A stretch of DNA of 64,000 nucleotides from Candidatus Eiseniibacteriota bacterium (GCA_903844735.1 CAIMUX010000053.1:44003-108002); one strand, 5' to 3'. Shown: positions 27,401 through 35,711, counted from the first letter of the stretch. The notes: a model not told the origin generated them from the sequence alone. Translations and numbers: made by a program.

Positions 27401-30400
27401 GCCTACGCGCGGGCCGGCAGCGCCACGGTCGAGCTGCATTTCTCGAGCGGTCCAAACGGCCTGGAGACCCTCGCCCCACCGGAGGTTCGGGTCTTCCCCG
27501 CCTCCGGAGACAGCATCATCGTCAACCAGACGAGCTACTCGGGCACGACCTGGCGGGGCTCGCTCACGGTTCCCGGCGCCGCCGCCAACGGTTCCGCCCG
27601 TGTGGCGGTGTGGCGGGTGCGCGACCGCTGTGGAAACACGTCGGAGGCGAACGAGCAGGCCACGAGTTTTGTCATCGACACGGTAGAGCCGCTGGCCTTC
27701 GGGCTGGTTTCACCCGCAGATAGTGCGGGTACAGCGTCCGCCTACCCGGCGCTCTCCTGGGGCACGGCCACTGACGCCACCTCCGGGATCGCCTCCTACA
27801 CTCTGTACGTGGACGGCGGGGTGGACCGGCGCGACCTAGGCCCGAGCACGACGAGCAGTCCGACACAGCACCCGCTGGCGACCGGGGCGCACATATGGCA
27901 CATCGGCGCCGTCGACCGCGCCGGCAACGAACGTGAGACCGTCGACCGCGTCCTTTTCGTGGACACGATCATCCCGGTAGTCACGATCACCGCACCTCAT
28001 CCCAGTGAGATGATCGGGCTGGAATACGAGGTCCGGGGTTCCGCCTCGGACATCGGCTCGGCCGTTGATCGGGTTGAGATCAGCACTGACGCCGGCGCCC
28101 GATGGTCTCCGGCGGTCAACACGGGCGACCACTTCTCAACCTGGAGCTACGCGTGGACGGATCCCCCGGCCGGACCGTTCACGATGCAGGCCCGAGCCGT
28201 CGATCGGGCGGGCAACCTATCGGCGCTCGCCGCGGTCAGCGGCACGGTCAACCGCGCGAGACCCGAGGTTGAGCAGGTCGAGTCGCTTCCCGCGGCCGTC
28301 CGGGCCGGATCGTGGCTCGTCCGCATCCGTTTCGTGTCGAACGCGCCGAGCATGGATGAGAGCGCCCTGCCAGAGGTGTCATACCAGGTCAGTGGTCAAC
28401 CGGAACATGGGATCGAGCGGATTTCCTGGGGCGACAACGTATGGGAAGGCCGCTTCAGCGTGGCCGAGACCGACGCCAACGGCCAGGCCCGCCTGCGGAT
28501 CGAAGGGGCCCGCAACGTATACGGCAATTCCATGCTCCCCGATTCCTCGCACGTTTTCGCCGTCGACACGCAGCCTCCTCGCCTGCTCTCCGCGCTGACG
28601 CATCCGCGCTTCACGACGCCGGACCAGACGACCGAGCTGATCATTGACCTCGAAGAGCAGACCAGCGGCCTCGACCCCGCCATGCTTCCCACCGTCGTCG
28701 TGCGGTCTCCCCTGGGCACGGCGATCCCGGTCGCAAGCACGGGATACGAGGCAGCGGCCGGCCGCTGGACCGGCTCCTTCCAGATCCCCTCGGGGGAGGC
28801 GTCCGGCAGCTATCGCGTGGAGGTCCAGAACGCCCGCGACCGTGCCGGCAACGCCATGGAACCTTCGGCCCTGGAGGGTCGGGTGATCGTGGATCTAGAT
28901 TCCCCGGAAGCCTTCGCCCTCGTCTCGCCCGCTGATTCCGCGTGGACCTCGTCCGCGAACCCGTGGCTGTGCTGGCGACCTAGCCGCGATCTCCTGAGCG
29001 GCCTGCAGGAATACGCTCTCCGGATCAACGGCGAGGAAGATCACGCGGGCATTCCCCCCGCCGATTCCTGCGCCCGCACCGCCGCGCCGCTCTCCGATGG
29101 GGCCTATCTGTGGCACGTGGCCGCTCGCGATAGCGCGGGCAACCAGCAGCTTTCCTCCGCCACCTTCTTCCTGCACAAGGACGGTTCGGCGCCGACGTCG
29201 AGTCTTCTCGAAGTCGACGCGGGGGACACCCTGGAGGCGACCGGATCCGTGCTCGCAGAGGCGTCAGACGGGGTTGGGGCCTCCCGCGGGATCGGCGTGC
29301 GCGACGTGCGACTCTCCCTGGACGGTGGGGCGACCTGGCGACCGATGGTGCCGGACGGCGGCGGTGCGGGGTGGCGCGGAACTTGGAGCGACGAGCTATT
29401 CGGCCCGCGAACTCTCAAGACCCAGGCGGTCGACAGCCTGGGGAATGAGGAGATTCCGGGTCCCGGCACCGCCGTGCACATCCGCGGGTATGGCTCGATT
29501 CCCGGCCTTCGCCTGTCCGTCTTCCAGAATGAGGTCCTCACACCGTTCGTCGAGGTGATTTGCACGGCCGACCAAGAGCTATTTGCTGCCCCCGCGCTTA
29601 CCGTGACGGAGGGCGGATCCCCTGCTGTTCTGGAGCCGGTGCTCCTCGCTCCGCAGACATGGCGAGCACGGCACCAATTCACCGCAGTCGGACCGGCGAC
29701 GATCGCCGCACGCGCGGTCAGCGCCACGGGCCGGCCGGGGGAGACCTCACGGTCTTTCGGCGTGAACAAGTGCGCTCAAGGGACCGGTACGGCCATCCGG
29801 GACGCGCAGGATCACGTCGTGGCCGTCCTCCCGGAGGGGGCCCTATCGACGGATGCCTGGATCCTGGCCTCGTGGGAAGCCGCACCCGAAGCGACGACTT
29901 GGGCGACCGACGGGCGACCGGTCCAGATTCTGAGCGATCGCCTCGTTCTCGGCCCCGATCCTCTCGACTTTGAACGGCCGGTCAGCATAGAGCTACGCGA
30001 GGAGGGAGCGAAGGGGCGCGCGGAACCGGACGGCATCTACCGGCTGCAGGACGGTCGCTGGGTCTTCACCGGCGGCGTGCGCATGGATACGGATCACTGG
30101 TCCGCGTCGATACGTCGAACCGGGTCCTTCGCACTGGGACGCGGCGCGCCGGGTCCTCCGGAAGTCGAGACGCGCTCCCAGGTCCTCCCGCCATCGCCGA
30201 ACCCGATGACCGGGACGACGCGGCTGGAGCTGCGGAGCACTACGGTCACTCCGTACACGGCACGGATCTTCGACCTGAACGGCCGTCTTCTGCGCGAAGA
30301 CCATGGGATCCCCGGCGCGGCGGGCGCAGGAGAGTTCATCTGGAACGGCCAGGATCAGCAAGGCCGGCCCTGCCCGAGCGGAGCCTACTTCATCCGACTC

Positions 30401-30448
30401 GCCTGGGAGCAGCGTACCGTCACCCACACCGTGACCCTGATCCGATGA
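24416..30448 (+). CDS. Giant secreted propeller/Ig-repeat protein with FlgD-like C-terminus
   Basis: This protein has 2010 residues from the ATG at 24416, with 'AAGGAG' eight bases upstream; a longer frame from 24371 lacks such a site. A signal peptide ends near 'GASVGLAQ'. Residues about 45-415 hold six or seven repeats of the 'IARWDGSTWYPLG' type, expected to form a beta-propeller. Residues about 420-1850 are Ig/FN3-like repeats, each with 'TPP...F.L.SP.....PxxxW' and 'G.HTWTVRAVD..GN'. The end (about 1915-2010) is a FlgD-like domain ('GAYFIRLAWEQ'). It is likely an adhesin or surface-exposed structural protein. The TPR lipoprotein gene follows almost immediately. Confidence 0.85.
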   Translation: MALPSMPARFGCPASVAFGLALLAICGWLFGASVGLAQTGADSETLLGGRTVLDRPGKTSAGGDVETRSAASTPTGWSPLGDGLNNHVAALWSGYGDMLIAGGEFSASGGSEVDNIAQWNGTAWGPLGAGLNGYVSALATYNGGLVAGGQFSLSGNQPVNRIARWDGNSWLPLGAGLPELAGNENAWVGDLIEYDGDLIAAGRFAYAGSTWAQSIARWDGSTWYPLGHIGLSCFVAALAVYNGDLYAGGYIESGVDRGRGVIARWDGAAWNVVGGGVDGPVNDLLVSDGELIVAGSFRMAGGSWADRVVAWNGTSWRSLAYPGPGGGSSVENVFVYALQRFEGNLYAGGHFGASSSSDCNNIARLRGGQWEPVGDGTGDDVGSLATYGGHLIAGGRFMSAWGVQASHVAQWGVCASEGDAPPAFDLSGPVNGSWTAAVPVFRWSGTLPAHSFELFVDGTFRGAIWARGQMNLDQPLSEGLHTWTVQEFGNCTQGRQANQTWSVRVDATPPTIPPLLSPAEGTLTNDRRPTFSWVGANDTGSGIDHYSVECVGAQTTTATSYEWPTNLADGEHVWTVRGVDAVGNIGESETARRIIIDGSAPTTPQGIQPASGACVGTALPVFVWSASTDGGSGIGFYQLVVDGAVVVDSMPVGTTTVQMPASSPLSEGLHNWYARAFDQAGNPSYTSSTSFSVDLTPPVTFTLASPANGFCVELPTPTFSWSPATDTGCGVDHYELWIDEALSVDNLHGTSSAPGQPLGAGSHTWTVRAVDRGGNGRSVAPMFTVNYDSVLPSAFTLRSPTSGARVPTARPILCWNPSQDAGSGIVRYELWVDGAVSAADVPGDTTCARCPVLLENGQHTWFVKAFDACGGTASSPIWEFVSERDVIPPQTAITCPVCVGGTEFSLTGTASDNAGGSGVTRVEVSVDGGITWGEAQATSPEFADWSYGWTGFMPGSHTVKSRATDAEGNVQATPAVCTATVDLTRPQVASAIVDPAYARAGSATVELHFSSGPNGLETLAPPEVRVFPASGDSIIVNQTSYSGTTWRGSLTVPGAAANGSARVAVWRVRDRCGNTSEANEQATSFVIDTVEPLAFGLVSPADSAGTASAYPALSWGTATDATSGIASYTLYVDGGVDRRDLGPSTTSSPTQHPLATGAHIWHIGAVDRAGNERETVDRVLFVDTIIPVVTITAPHPSEMIGLEYEVRGSASDIGSAVDRVEISTDAGARWSPAVNTGDHFSTWSYAWTDPPAGPFTMQARAVDRAGNLSALAAVSGTVNRARPEVEQVESLPAAVRAGSWLVRIRFVSNAPSMDESALPEVSYQVSGQPEHGIERISWGDNVWEGRFSVAETDANGQARLRIEGARNVYGNSMLPDSSHVFAVDTQPPRLLSALTHPRFTTPDQTTELIIDLEEQTSGLDPAMLPTVVVRSPLGTAIPVASTGYEAAAGRWTGSFQIPSGEASGSYRVEVQNARDRAGNAMEPSALEGRVIVDLDSPEAFALVSPADSAWTSSANPWLCWRPSRDLLSGLQEYALRINGEEDHAGIPPADSCARTAAPLSDGAYLWHVAARDSAGNQQLSSATFFLHKDGSAPTSSLLEVDAGDTLEATGSVLAEASDGVGASRGIGVRDVRLSLDGGATWRPMVPDGGGAGWRGTWSDELFGPRTLKTQAVDSLGNEEIPGPGTAVHIRGYGSIPGLRLSVFQNEVLTPFVEVICTADQELFAAPALTVTEGGSPAVLEPVLLAPQTWRARHQFTAVGPATIAARAVSATGRPGETSRSFGVNKCAQGTGTAIRDAQDHVVAVLPEGALSTDAWILASWEAAPEATTWATDGRPVQILSDRLVLGPDPLDFERPVSIELREEGAKGRAEPDGIYRLQDGRWVFTGGVRMDTDHWSASIRRTGSFALGRGAPGPPEVETRSQVLPPSPNPMTGTTRLELRSTTVTPYTARIFDLNGRLLREDHGIPGAAGAGEFIWNGQDQQGRPCPSGAYFIRLAWEQRTVTHTVTLIR

Positions 30449-30459
30449 GGAGAACCACG

Positions 30460-31083
30460 ATGAAATGCCGCGAATTCCGTATGGTGGTCTTGGCCGCCTC
30501 CGCGCTGCTCCTTCTCGGCTCGCTTGCAGCCTGCGGGGGCAAGAAGTCGACGGAACCGCCGGAGAAGACAGTCGCTGAATTCATTGCCGAAGGTTGGGGG
30601 AAATACCAAGACGGGTCCTATGAGGCTGGGGGCAGATCATTCGACGAGGCCCTGACGAAGGAACCGGGGAACCGTTCGGCCTTGTTGGGACGAGGCTGGT
30701 GTCGGGCGAAGCTCGGGGATCCAACCGGCGCGGCAGCGGATCTGACCGGGGCGAGCGCGGATGTTGGGTTGCGGGACGACGCCGAAGCCGGATTGGCCTT
30801 CGTGCACCTGGCTGCTGGTGCCTACCAGTCCGCCGTCAGCGCGGCCGCTTCGGTCCTCTCCCGAAATCCCGCGTGGACATTCAGCCACGCGACACGTCCC
30901 GATGCGAAGAGTCTCCATCTCCTAACGGCCCAGGCTCACTTCGCCCTGGGAGACTTCGAGGAGGCGCTGAGCGCCGTCGTGGATCACCTGAACTCCTCGT
31001 TCCACGCGGTCATCTCGACGCCGGAGGGGCGGGCTGAGCTGGCCGCGGAGATTGAACGGCTGCGTGTCGCGATGGCAGCTTAG
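30460..31083 (+). CDS. TPR lipoprotein
   Basis: This 207-residue protein starts at an ATG at 30460 with 'GAGGAG' seven bases upstream. An earlier in-frame ATG at 30445 overlaps the giant gene's stop and gives five extra residues. Lipobox 'LAACGG' puts it in a membrane leaflet. About two to three TPR-like helical pairs follow ('YEAGGRSFDEALTKEPGNRS', 'AHFALGDFEEALSAVV'). The tight spacing to the giant surface protein suggests a helper in its export or anchoring, by analogy only. Confidence 0.83.
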   Translation: MKCREFRMVVLAASALLLLGSLAACGGKKSTEPPEKTVAEFIAEGWGKYQDGSYEAGGRSFDEALTKEPGNRSALLGRGWCRAKLGDPTGAAADLTGASADVGLRDDAEAGLAFVHLAAGAYQSAVSAAASVLSRNPAWTFSHATRPDAKSLHLLTAQAHFALGDFEEALSAVVDHLNSSFHAVISTPEGRAELAAEIERLRVAMAA

Positions 31084-31314
31084 GCAAGTAACGAGTCTGA
31101 ACGCGTACTCCGCGAAAGGCAGCAAGGCAGAAGGCGCTGGGGGTGCTGCTTCGGGAACGGAACACGACGAATGTCTTGTTCCCAACCGGCAGGGTGAACC
31201 CTGACTGGTGCGGGCCACCGTTGGTGGGCATTTTCGCTAGAATCACAATGGTGAGCCGGCGCGGACTGCGCGGCATGTAGCGAGAACCCAGCCACGGATG
31301 CATGCAGGGGTCCT

Positions 31315-31887
31315 CTATCCACGCCTTTCCAGAGTCTGGTACTGCACAGCTTCGGCGACGTGCTCCAACGCGATCATCTCCGCTCCCGCCAGGTCGGCTA
31401 TCGTCCGCGCCACCCTCAGGCACCGGTGCGCCGCTCGCGCGCTGAGTGAAAACGACTCCACGGCCTTCTGTAAAAGCGCTGTTGACTCGGCATCGATATA
31501 GCAGAAGCTGTCGAGATCCGACAGTCCCATGTCGGCATTCGCCCGTATAAGGGGACGGTCGTCGAATCGGTGCTGCTGGATCGCGCGTGCCGCTTGTACA
31601 CGACTCCGGATCGATGCCGAATCGTATTCCGCTGAGGATGCGGGCACGGATGAGTTCCGCGCCGCGGATGTAATCGCTCGCCCATGTGACTCTGCTTGAA
31701 TCGCTGGCTGCCATGCTCCCCGCAGCAACTCCCGCGCCGTCACCGCCGGCACCTCCACATGCATGTCGATCCGGTCCAGCAACGGCCCGGAGAGTCGAGC
31801 GCGATAGACCTGCACCTGCCGCGGCGTGCACTCGCAGGGCTTGCGTGGATGCCCAAGAAATCCGCACGGACACCCCTGCGTTGCCAT
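31315..31887 (-). CDS. ComM/YifB C-terminal domain, stand-alone copy 2
   Basis: The 190-codon frame has the same content and the same 5' boundary as the copy at 22.8 kb: 'CPCGFLGHPRKPCECTP', 'YRARLSGPLLDRIDMHVEVP', 'RANADMGLSDLDSFCYID', and a conserved end with 'ALEHVAEAVQYQT'. It lacks the ATPase part of ComM. The loop after 'ARELLR' differs from copy 1 in length and sequence. The start codon lies within the first codons of the divergent triple-HTH gene. The frame is intact despite clear divergence from copy 1, which argues that the domain is kept. Function as a free domain is unknown. Confidence 0.7.
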   Translation of the reverse strand: MATQGCPCGFLGHPRKPCECTPRQVQVYRARLSGPLLDRIDMHVEVPAVTARELLRGAWQPAIQAESHGRAITSAARNSSVPASSAEYDSASIRSRVQAARAIQQHRFDDRPLIRANADMGLSDLDSFCYIDAESTALLQKAVESFSLSARAAHRCLRVARTIADLAGAEMIALEHVAEAVQYQTLERRG

Positions 31888-32537
31888 TTTGCAATCTGAA
31901 GCTGAAAAGCCCGAAACCCATTGATAGAGCGTATCCTACGGAACTCCGCTCGATCGGCGACCACCTCCGAAAGCGCCGCCTGGAGCTCGGCCTTCGCCAG
32001 CGGGAGGTTGCGTTGCGGATCGGGGTCGACAAGACCACGGTCTTCAATTGGGAGGCCGGAACGGCCTCCCCCAGTCTCCATGCACTGCCGGCGGTGATCC
32101 GATTCCTCGGTTACGACCCCCGGCTGACCCCTGAGGCCACCGGTCTGGGCCGGCTGATCCGCCACCATCGCCAGAGACAGGGGCTCAGCAGGGACGCCCT
32201 GGCCGACATGCTCGGTGTCGACCCGAGTACCGTTCAGGGCTGGGAGCGCCGGGGCCACAGACCCTGGCCAGGGCTCCACGCCCGGCTGGCGGGGGTCCTG
32301 GGCCTGCCGACCGCCGCCGCGGAAGCAGGGACGACCTTCGGGGAACGCCTCCGGACGGCGCGACTGCGCGCCGGGCTGACGCAGCGCGAACTCGCGAAGC
32401 GGGTCGGCGTCGGACAGCAAGTGGTGTCCGAGTGGGAATCGGGTAAGAGGGCTGCGACTGGGAAGCAATGCGATCGGCTCAGCGGGATGCTGGGGCACTG
32501 CCCTGAATGCCCCGGCCATCCTCCGACGACACGGTGA
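31881..32537 (+). CDS. Triple helix-turn-helix (XRE-like) protein, copy B
   Basis: This is a 218-residue protein. The TTG at 31881 gives 'MPFCNLKLKSPKPI', matching copy A; the ATG used in copy A is ACG here. Three HTH units: 'IGDHLRKRRLELGLRQREVA', 'RDALADMLGVDPSTVQGWER' and 'LRAGLTQRELAKRVG', the last followed by 'VSEWESGKRA'. It ends soon after the third unit. It is about 70 percent identical to copy A by eye, with both frames open. It abuts the ComM C-terminal frame head-to-head with seven bases of overlap. Confidence 0.78.
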   Translation: MPFCNLKLKSPKPIDRAYPTELRSIGDHLRKRRLELGLRQREVALRIGVDKTTVFNWEAGTASPSLHALPAVIRFLGYDPRLTPEATGLGRLIRHHRQRQGLSRDALADMLGVDPSTVQGWERRGHRPWPGLHARLAGVLGLPTAAAEAGTTFGERLRTARLRAGLTQRELAKRVGVGQQVVSEWESGKRAATGKQCDRLSGMLGHCPECPGHPPTTR

Positions 32538-32685
32538 AACGTGATTCTACCCGTCTCGCCTCGCGGCGATTCTACTCCGCTGGATGGACCATCAATGCGG
32601 GCGGCTCCGCCGACCAGGAAGCGATCGCGGGCTTGAGAGGGGAAACAGACAAAAACTACCCTCGAACCGGCCCCCAGGAGGGATC

Positions 32686-32892
32686 ATGGTCGTGAGAAAC
32701 CCCTGGGCCATGACCGTGAGAAACGACATGACAGTCGGCAACCTCGGGGGGACGACGAAGTCAAAAAGAAAGGCCACGCTACAGGTGCTGCGCGGCCATG
32801 GAATCGAATCTTGGTTCACCTCTCCCCGAACACCTACAACGACGACCTACCTCCCGTGTTTCCTTTGCGGGTCTGTGTACCCGCCCCAATAG
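32686..32892 (+). CDS. Possible 68-residue protein, no domain
   Basis: The only support is an excellent ribosome-binding site ('AGGAGG' five bases before the ATG). The residues contain two similar short stretches ('MVVRN' and 'MTVRN'), a basic patch and a Thr-rich end. I recognise nothing. It overlaps the 3' part of the better-supported microprotein on the other strand, so probably only one of the two is real. Confidence 0.25.
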   Translation: MVVRNPWAMTVRNDMTVGNLGGTTKSKRKATLQVLRGHGIESWFTSPRTPTTTTYLPCFLCGSVYPPQ

Positions 32893-32942
32893 GCCAGTGA
32901 CAAGTAGATGGCGAGACTGATAAGAGGGACTACAATCCACAT
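32847..32942 (-). CDS. 31-residue single-helix membrane microprotein A
   Basis: This tiny gene has a near-perfect ribosome-binding site, 'AAAGGAGG' seven bases before the ATG. Residues 2-19 form one transmembrane helix; a Gly-Gly pair and a basic tail ('RKHGR') follow, predicting an N-out/C-in or simple inner-membrane topology. It shares the pattern IxVxLxSLxxYLxxxYxGG with microprotein B at 33.4 kb (ten identities in nineteen positions), strong evidence that both are coding. Function unknown; small toxins, transporter subunits and regulators of larger membrane proteins all look like this. Confidence 0.62.
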   Translation of the reverse strand: MWIVVPLISLAIYLSLAYWGGYTDPQRKHGR

Positions 32943-33334
32943 GCGGAGGCCTCCTTTCGCATTACATTCGGCGCAAAAGGCAAGGAACTAGTGAGGATTC
33001 GCGCGCTCAACATGTCGATTGTAGTTGAGTCTCTATCGCATGTCAACCTCACAGGGCTTGTTGCTACGTCCCATTAACCCAGCCGTCCGACCGGGCATCG
33101 CACACACTCTTGACCAGCGGTGCAAGGTGTGCGACCTGTACCTAACCGAAAACATCAGCGTGGAACGCAAGGGGAAACGCGAGATTTCATCGCACCAACT
33201 GCAGCATCTCAACTAGACCGCCGCCCGATCTGGGCAGCCGAGTAGGCCAGCCAGATCCGGGCTGAACTTCCCTGGGGTGAGTTCGACGCCAACTCCGCCG
33301 CCCGGCTAGAGGCCCGGACGGTCGTATGTCGCCG
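32943..33334. other. Spacer between the two microprotein genes
   Basis: It contains the microprotein A ribosome-binding site, and is less GC-rich near 32940-33060 with in-frame stops on most frames. A 63-codon frame on the + strand near 33025 has no ribosome-binding site and is not supported. The minus-strand leader of microprotein A probably lies here. Confidence 0.35.
32950..32957 (-). promoter_or_regulatory. Ribosome-binding site of microprotein A
   Basis: 'AAAGGAGG' on the minus strand, seven bases from the ATG. It decides that the 31-codon frame is a gene. Confidence 0.65.
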
Positions 33335-33460
33335 TCATGATCGGCGCCCGGCCGCCCGTTCCTTGCGAACCTTGTTCGCATGATAGACTCCACCACAGTA
33401 GGTGATCCCCAGATAGGAGACAAGGCTCGCCAGTACGACGAGGATCGGTAGCAATGACAT
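33335..33460 (-). CDS. 41-residue single-helix membrane microprotein B
   Basis: The ATG at 33460 has 'AGGAAGGTAGG' upstream. Residues 3-21 form one hydrophobic helix, then 'YCGGVY' and a strongly basic tail ('KVRKERAAGRRS'). It is a paralogue of microprotein A by the shared IxVxLxSLxxYLxxxYxGG pattern. It begins 24 bases after the stop of the six-helix membrane protein gene on the same strand, so it is probably in that operon and may be a small partner subunit. Confidence 0.65.
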   Translation of the reverse strand: MSLLPILVVLASLVSYLGITYCGGVYHANKVRKERAAGRRS

Positions 33461-33484
33461 GGACCTACCTTCCTGAAACGACCC

Positions 33485-34402
33485 CTAGTCCGCCCGCGTC
33501 GGTCTTTCTTCTCCCTTGCGATAGCAGATCGGAACGACCACCCGGTGGATCGCTAAGAACACAAGTACGTAGCTGCCATACCACCACAAGGTTCGCTGAT
33601 TGTCTAGGGTCAGCGGCTGGGTTAGCCACGCCGACCCCTCCTTGAGGCTAAGGCCAAACACGAAGCCGAACCACAAGATTATCGCGCCTGCGTGGTCTGC
33701 AATGGCGACGCGCAAATCCCGTGCCGCGCTCCTTAAGTCTTCTGCTTCGGGAACGGTGGCACCTTTGACCTGCCGGTTTAGTTCATGTCTAGTGAGAAGG
33801 AGCCACAGCAGACCGAGAATCAGAACTCCGATCAATGAGAGCGCATAAATGCCCCAGCCCGAAGCTCCGGCGATGATCCCGAAGAACCCGCAGCATGCGA
33901 TGATCACATCGAGGTAGAACCGTCCGATCGTCCATGCAGGAATATGCCGGACGTACACGACCTTGGCGATGATCCTGCGGCTGCCCAGCCAGTCGTCCAC
34001 CGTGAATAGGAGTGCGCCTCCAGCGAGAAAGACGCGACAACAAAAAAGCGCATGCTCCCAAGGCCTCGCCACCCCCTTGAAGTCCAATGCCAACTCACCA
34101 TAGGAGAATGCAAAGCCGAAAGCAATCAGCGATGCATAGAGACTTGAGGTGTAGCGGAGAATCTGTCGACAGAATCTCGCCTGCCAGGACCCGGAATCAC
34201 TGTGTCCGGCTCCGTCGGTAAAAGCCTTACTTCCCCCGTGATCCGGGGGCCCGTGCCCCGGAAAGTGATTTGCCGGCCCCTCTCCGTCGTGCCCTCCGAT
34301 GCTCGAGGAGGCGTTCCCTCCTTGCGTCGTGGCCACCAGAGCCGCGGGGGCCGGTCCGCTAGGACGCTTGCGTCCGCTCCTGCCACTCGGCTTTCGCGTC
34401 AT
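33485..34402 (-). CDS. Six-helix membrane protein of unknown function
   Basis: This 305-residue protein starts at an ATG at 34402, with 'GGAGG' seven bases upstream. The first 85 residues are polar and Gly/Ser/His-rich, probably cytosolic and disordered. About six transmembrane helices follow, including 'GIYALSLIGVLILGLLWLLL' and 'WYGSYVLVFLAIHRVVVPI'. A charged loop ('EAEDLRSAARDLRVAIADH') separates helices four and five. I do not recognise the family. GC content is lower than in neighbouring genes, hinting at transfer. The microprotein B gene follows directly. Confidence 0.68.
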   Translation of the reverse strand: MTRKPSGRSGRKRPSGPAPAALVATTQGGNASSSIGGHDGEGPANHFPGHGPPDHGGSKAFTDGAGHSDSGSWQARFCRQILRYTSSLYASLIAFGFAFSYGELALDFKGVARPWEHALFCCRVFLAGGALLFTVDDWLGSRRIIAKVVYVRHIPAWTIGRFYLDVIIACCGFFGIIAGASGWGIYALSLIGVLILGLLWLLLTRHELNRQVKGATVPEAEDLRSAARDLRVAIADHAGAIILWFGFVFGLSLKEGSAWLTQPLTLDNQRTLWWYGSYVLVFLAIHRVVVPICYRKGEERPTRAD

Positions 34403-34461
34403 GCCCCCGCCTCCCCACTTCATGCACAATAAGTCGCCGGATGATGGAGGATACAATCATG

Positions 34462-34602
34462 TCATAGCTGCGCAATCAAGCGGAAAATCTTGTGGATTTC
34501 TTGCGACAAACTCGCGTCGCTCTCACTCGGCGTCTCGCCCAAAATCCGGGTACCGGTCGGCCCGATTACGATTCCAACGCTTGGCCACCCAGTGTTCAGC
34601 AT
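34462..34602 (-). CDS. Possible 46-residue protein upstream of the membrane protein
   Basis: The ATG at 34602 has 'GGGAAGG' eight bases upstream. The C-terminal half is an amphipathic helix ('SLSQEIHKIFRLIAQL'). It is codirectional with the membrane protein gene, 59 bases upstream. No homologue is recognised and it could be chance. Confidence 0.28.
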   Translation of the reverse strand: MLNTGWPSVGIVIGPTGTRILGETPSESDASLSQEIHKIFRLIAQL

Positions 34603-35020
34603 CAATTGGCCTTCCCGACGAAAGGACCGGGTTGGGGCGCCGGTCGCCCGGCACCCCCCCCCGCACGGATCCCAGCGAGCGGTCGACGAGGGTGGCGCGT
34701 ACCGGAGAGGTGCGGGCGTGGCGGAAGACCAACGATGTGACGGTGGTGTCATCGGGCGGCTGAGCGTCTCCCGCGGGAGGTTGGAGGGGTGACAGCGTCC
34801 ACCCCGTAGTCGCCACCATGTTCACGGATAGGGAGCCACCCGGGCGGTTGGCTGGGGCGAAGCAGAGCCTCCTCACGGGCCCGCCCCTTGGATCTCGGGC
34901 GCACGAGATGAGGAGGCCCACCGGGGACGACCGGAAGCGGTCCTTCCTACCCAACGGTAAACCTTGGCCATTCCATCCAGGAACCGAGGAGGACATCCCA
35001 TCGCCGGAAGGAGATCCATG
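34603..35020. other. No supported gene
   Basis: Long open frames here are GC artefacts. The stretch leads into the decayed HTH fragment that starts near 35021. Confidence 0.35.
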
Positions 35021-35240
35021 CCCCCCGGCCGGGCCCCGGGGCCACGGATCTGAGTCGGCCGATCCGTCACCTCCATCGGAGACAGAGTCGCAATATCGGC
35101 GCCGTGACCGATCAATGCTCGGTATCGACCGGAGTACCGTCCGTGGCTGGGAGCAGCGAGGACACAGACCCGGGCCTCGGCTCCACGCCCGGCTGGCGGA
35201 AGTCCTGGACCTGCCACCGGCCAACGCGGACGCCGGAGCG
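35021..35240 (+). pseudogene. Decayed second-HTH segment, copy C
   Basis: The stretch aligns with 32114-32330 of triple-HTH copy B. The clearest part reads 'MLGIDRSTVRGWEQRGHRPG' and 'RLHARLAEVLDLPP'; the part before it is frame-shifted but recognisable at DNA level ('GAGTCGGCCGATCCGTCACC'). HTH units one and three are absent, and no start or stop belongs to it. It is a remnant on the same strand as the intact copies. Confidence 0.72.
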
Positions 35241-35265
35241 CCCTCCGAGGCGTCCGGGCGCCAGC

Positions 35266-35682
35266 TCACTCGATGCTCGGCGGTCTCTCAGCTTCGCGTC
35301 GCATCTCAACATCCAGTACTAACTTATGGTCCGCAACTTCCAGCGCGCCCGCGAGCGACACTAGCGTGTCGCGATAGCCGGCTCTGGCGAAGCGGATGGC
35401 CTCCACGACGTCGCGGCTCATGCCCAGGATCGCGTGATAGGCGCCTGAGCTGTCCGACGTAGACTGCTGATAGCCGGAGACCCACACCTGAACATCCCGC
35501 AACCGTTCGGCGGCATCATCCGTCACGACCCCGTCGCAGATCCAAGGCGGCCGTTCGATGATCGGATGCCCGTCGTCAGAACACGACGGGCAGAGGCAAA
35601 CGACGAGACCGGCCAGGACAAGCAGGAGATACCAACACCGCATGTCGGAACCGCGGGCATGACCATTCTCGCACGCCATCAT
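35266..35682 (-). CDS. Small lipoprotein with carboxypeptidase-regulatory-like domain
   Basis: This 138-residue protein has a signal peptide, 'YLLLVLAGLVVCLCPSC', with the lipid Cys at the end of that stretch. The mature part is one transthyretin-like beta domain: 'GVVTDDAAERLRDVQVWVSG', 'SGAYHAIL', 'FARAGYRDTLVSL'. The ATG at 35682 is preferred for its 'AAAGGA' seven bases upstream; an ATG at 35643 would shorten the N-region. The gene's 3' end follows the decayed HTH fragment closely. Probable surface or periplasmic protein; no partner is clear. Confidence 0.72.
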   Translation of the reverse strand: MMACENGHARGSDMRCWYLLLVLAGLVVCLCPSCSDDGHPIIERPPWICDGVVTDDAAERLRDVQVWVSGYQQSTSDSSGAYHAILGMSRDVVEAIRFARAGYRDTLVSLAGALEVADHKLVLDVEMRREAERPPSIE

Positions 35683-35711
35683 CCTATGATCCTTTCTGAA
35701 CGAATGCCATC

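Noticed and set aside
33025..33216. A 63-codon + strand frame with 'CKVCDLYL'
   Set aside because: No ribosome-binding site and a single CxxC pair is not enough.
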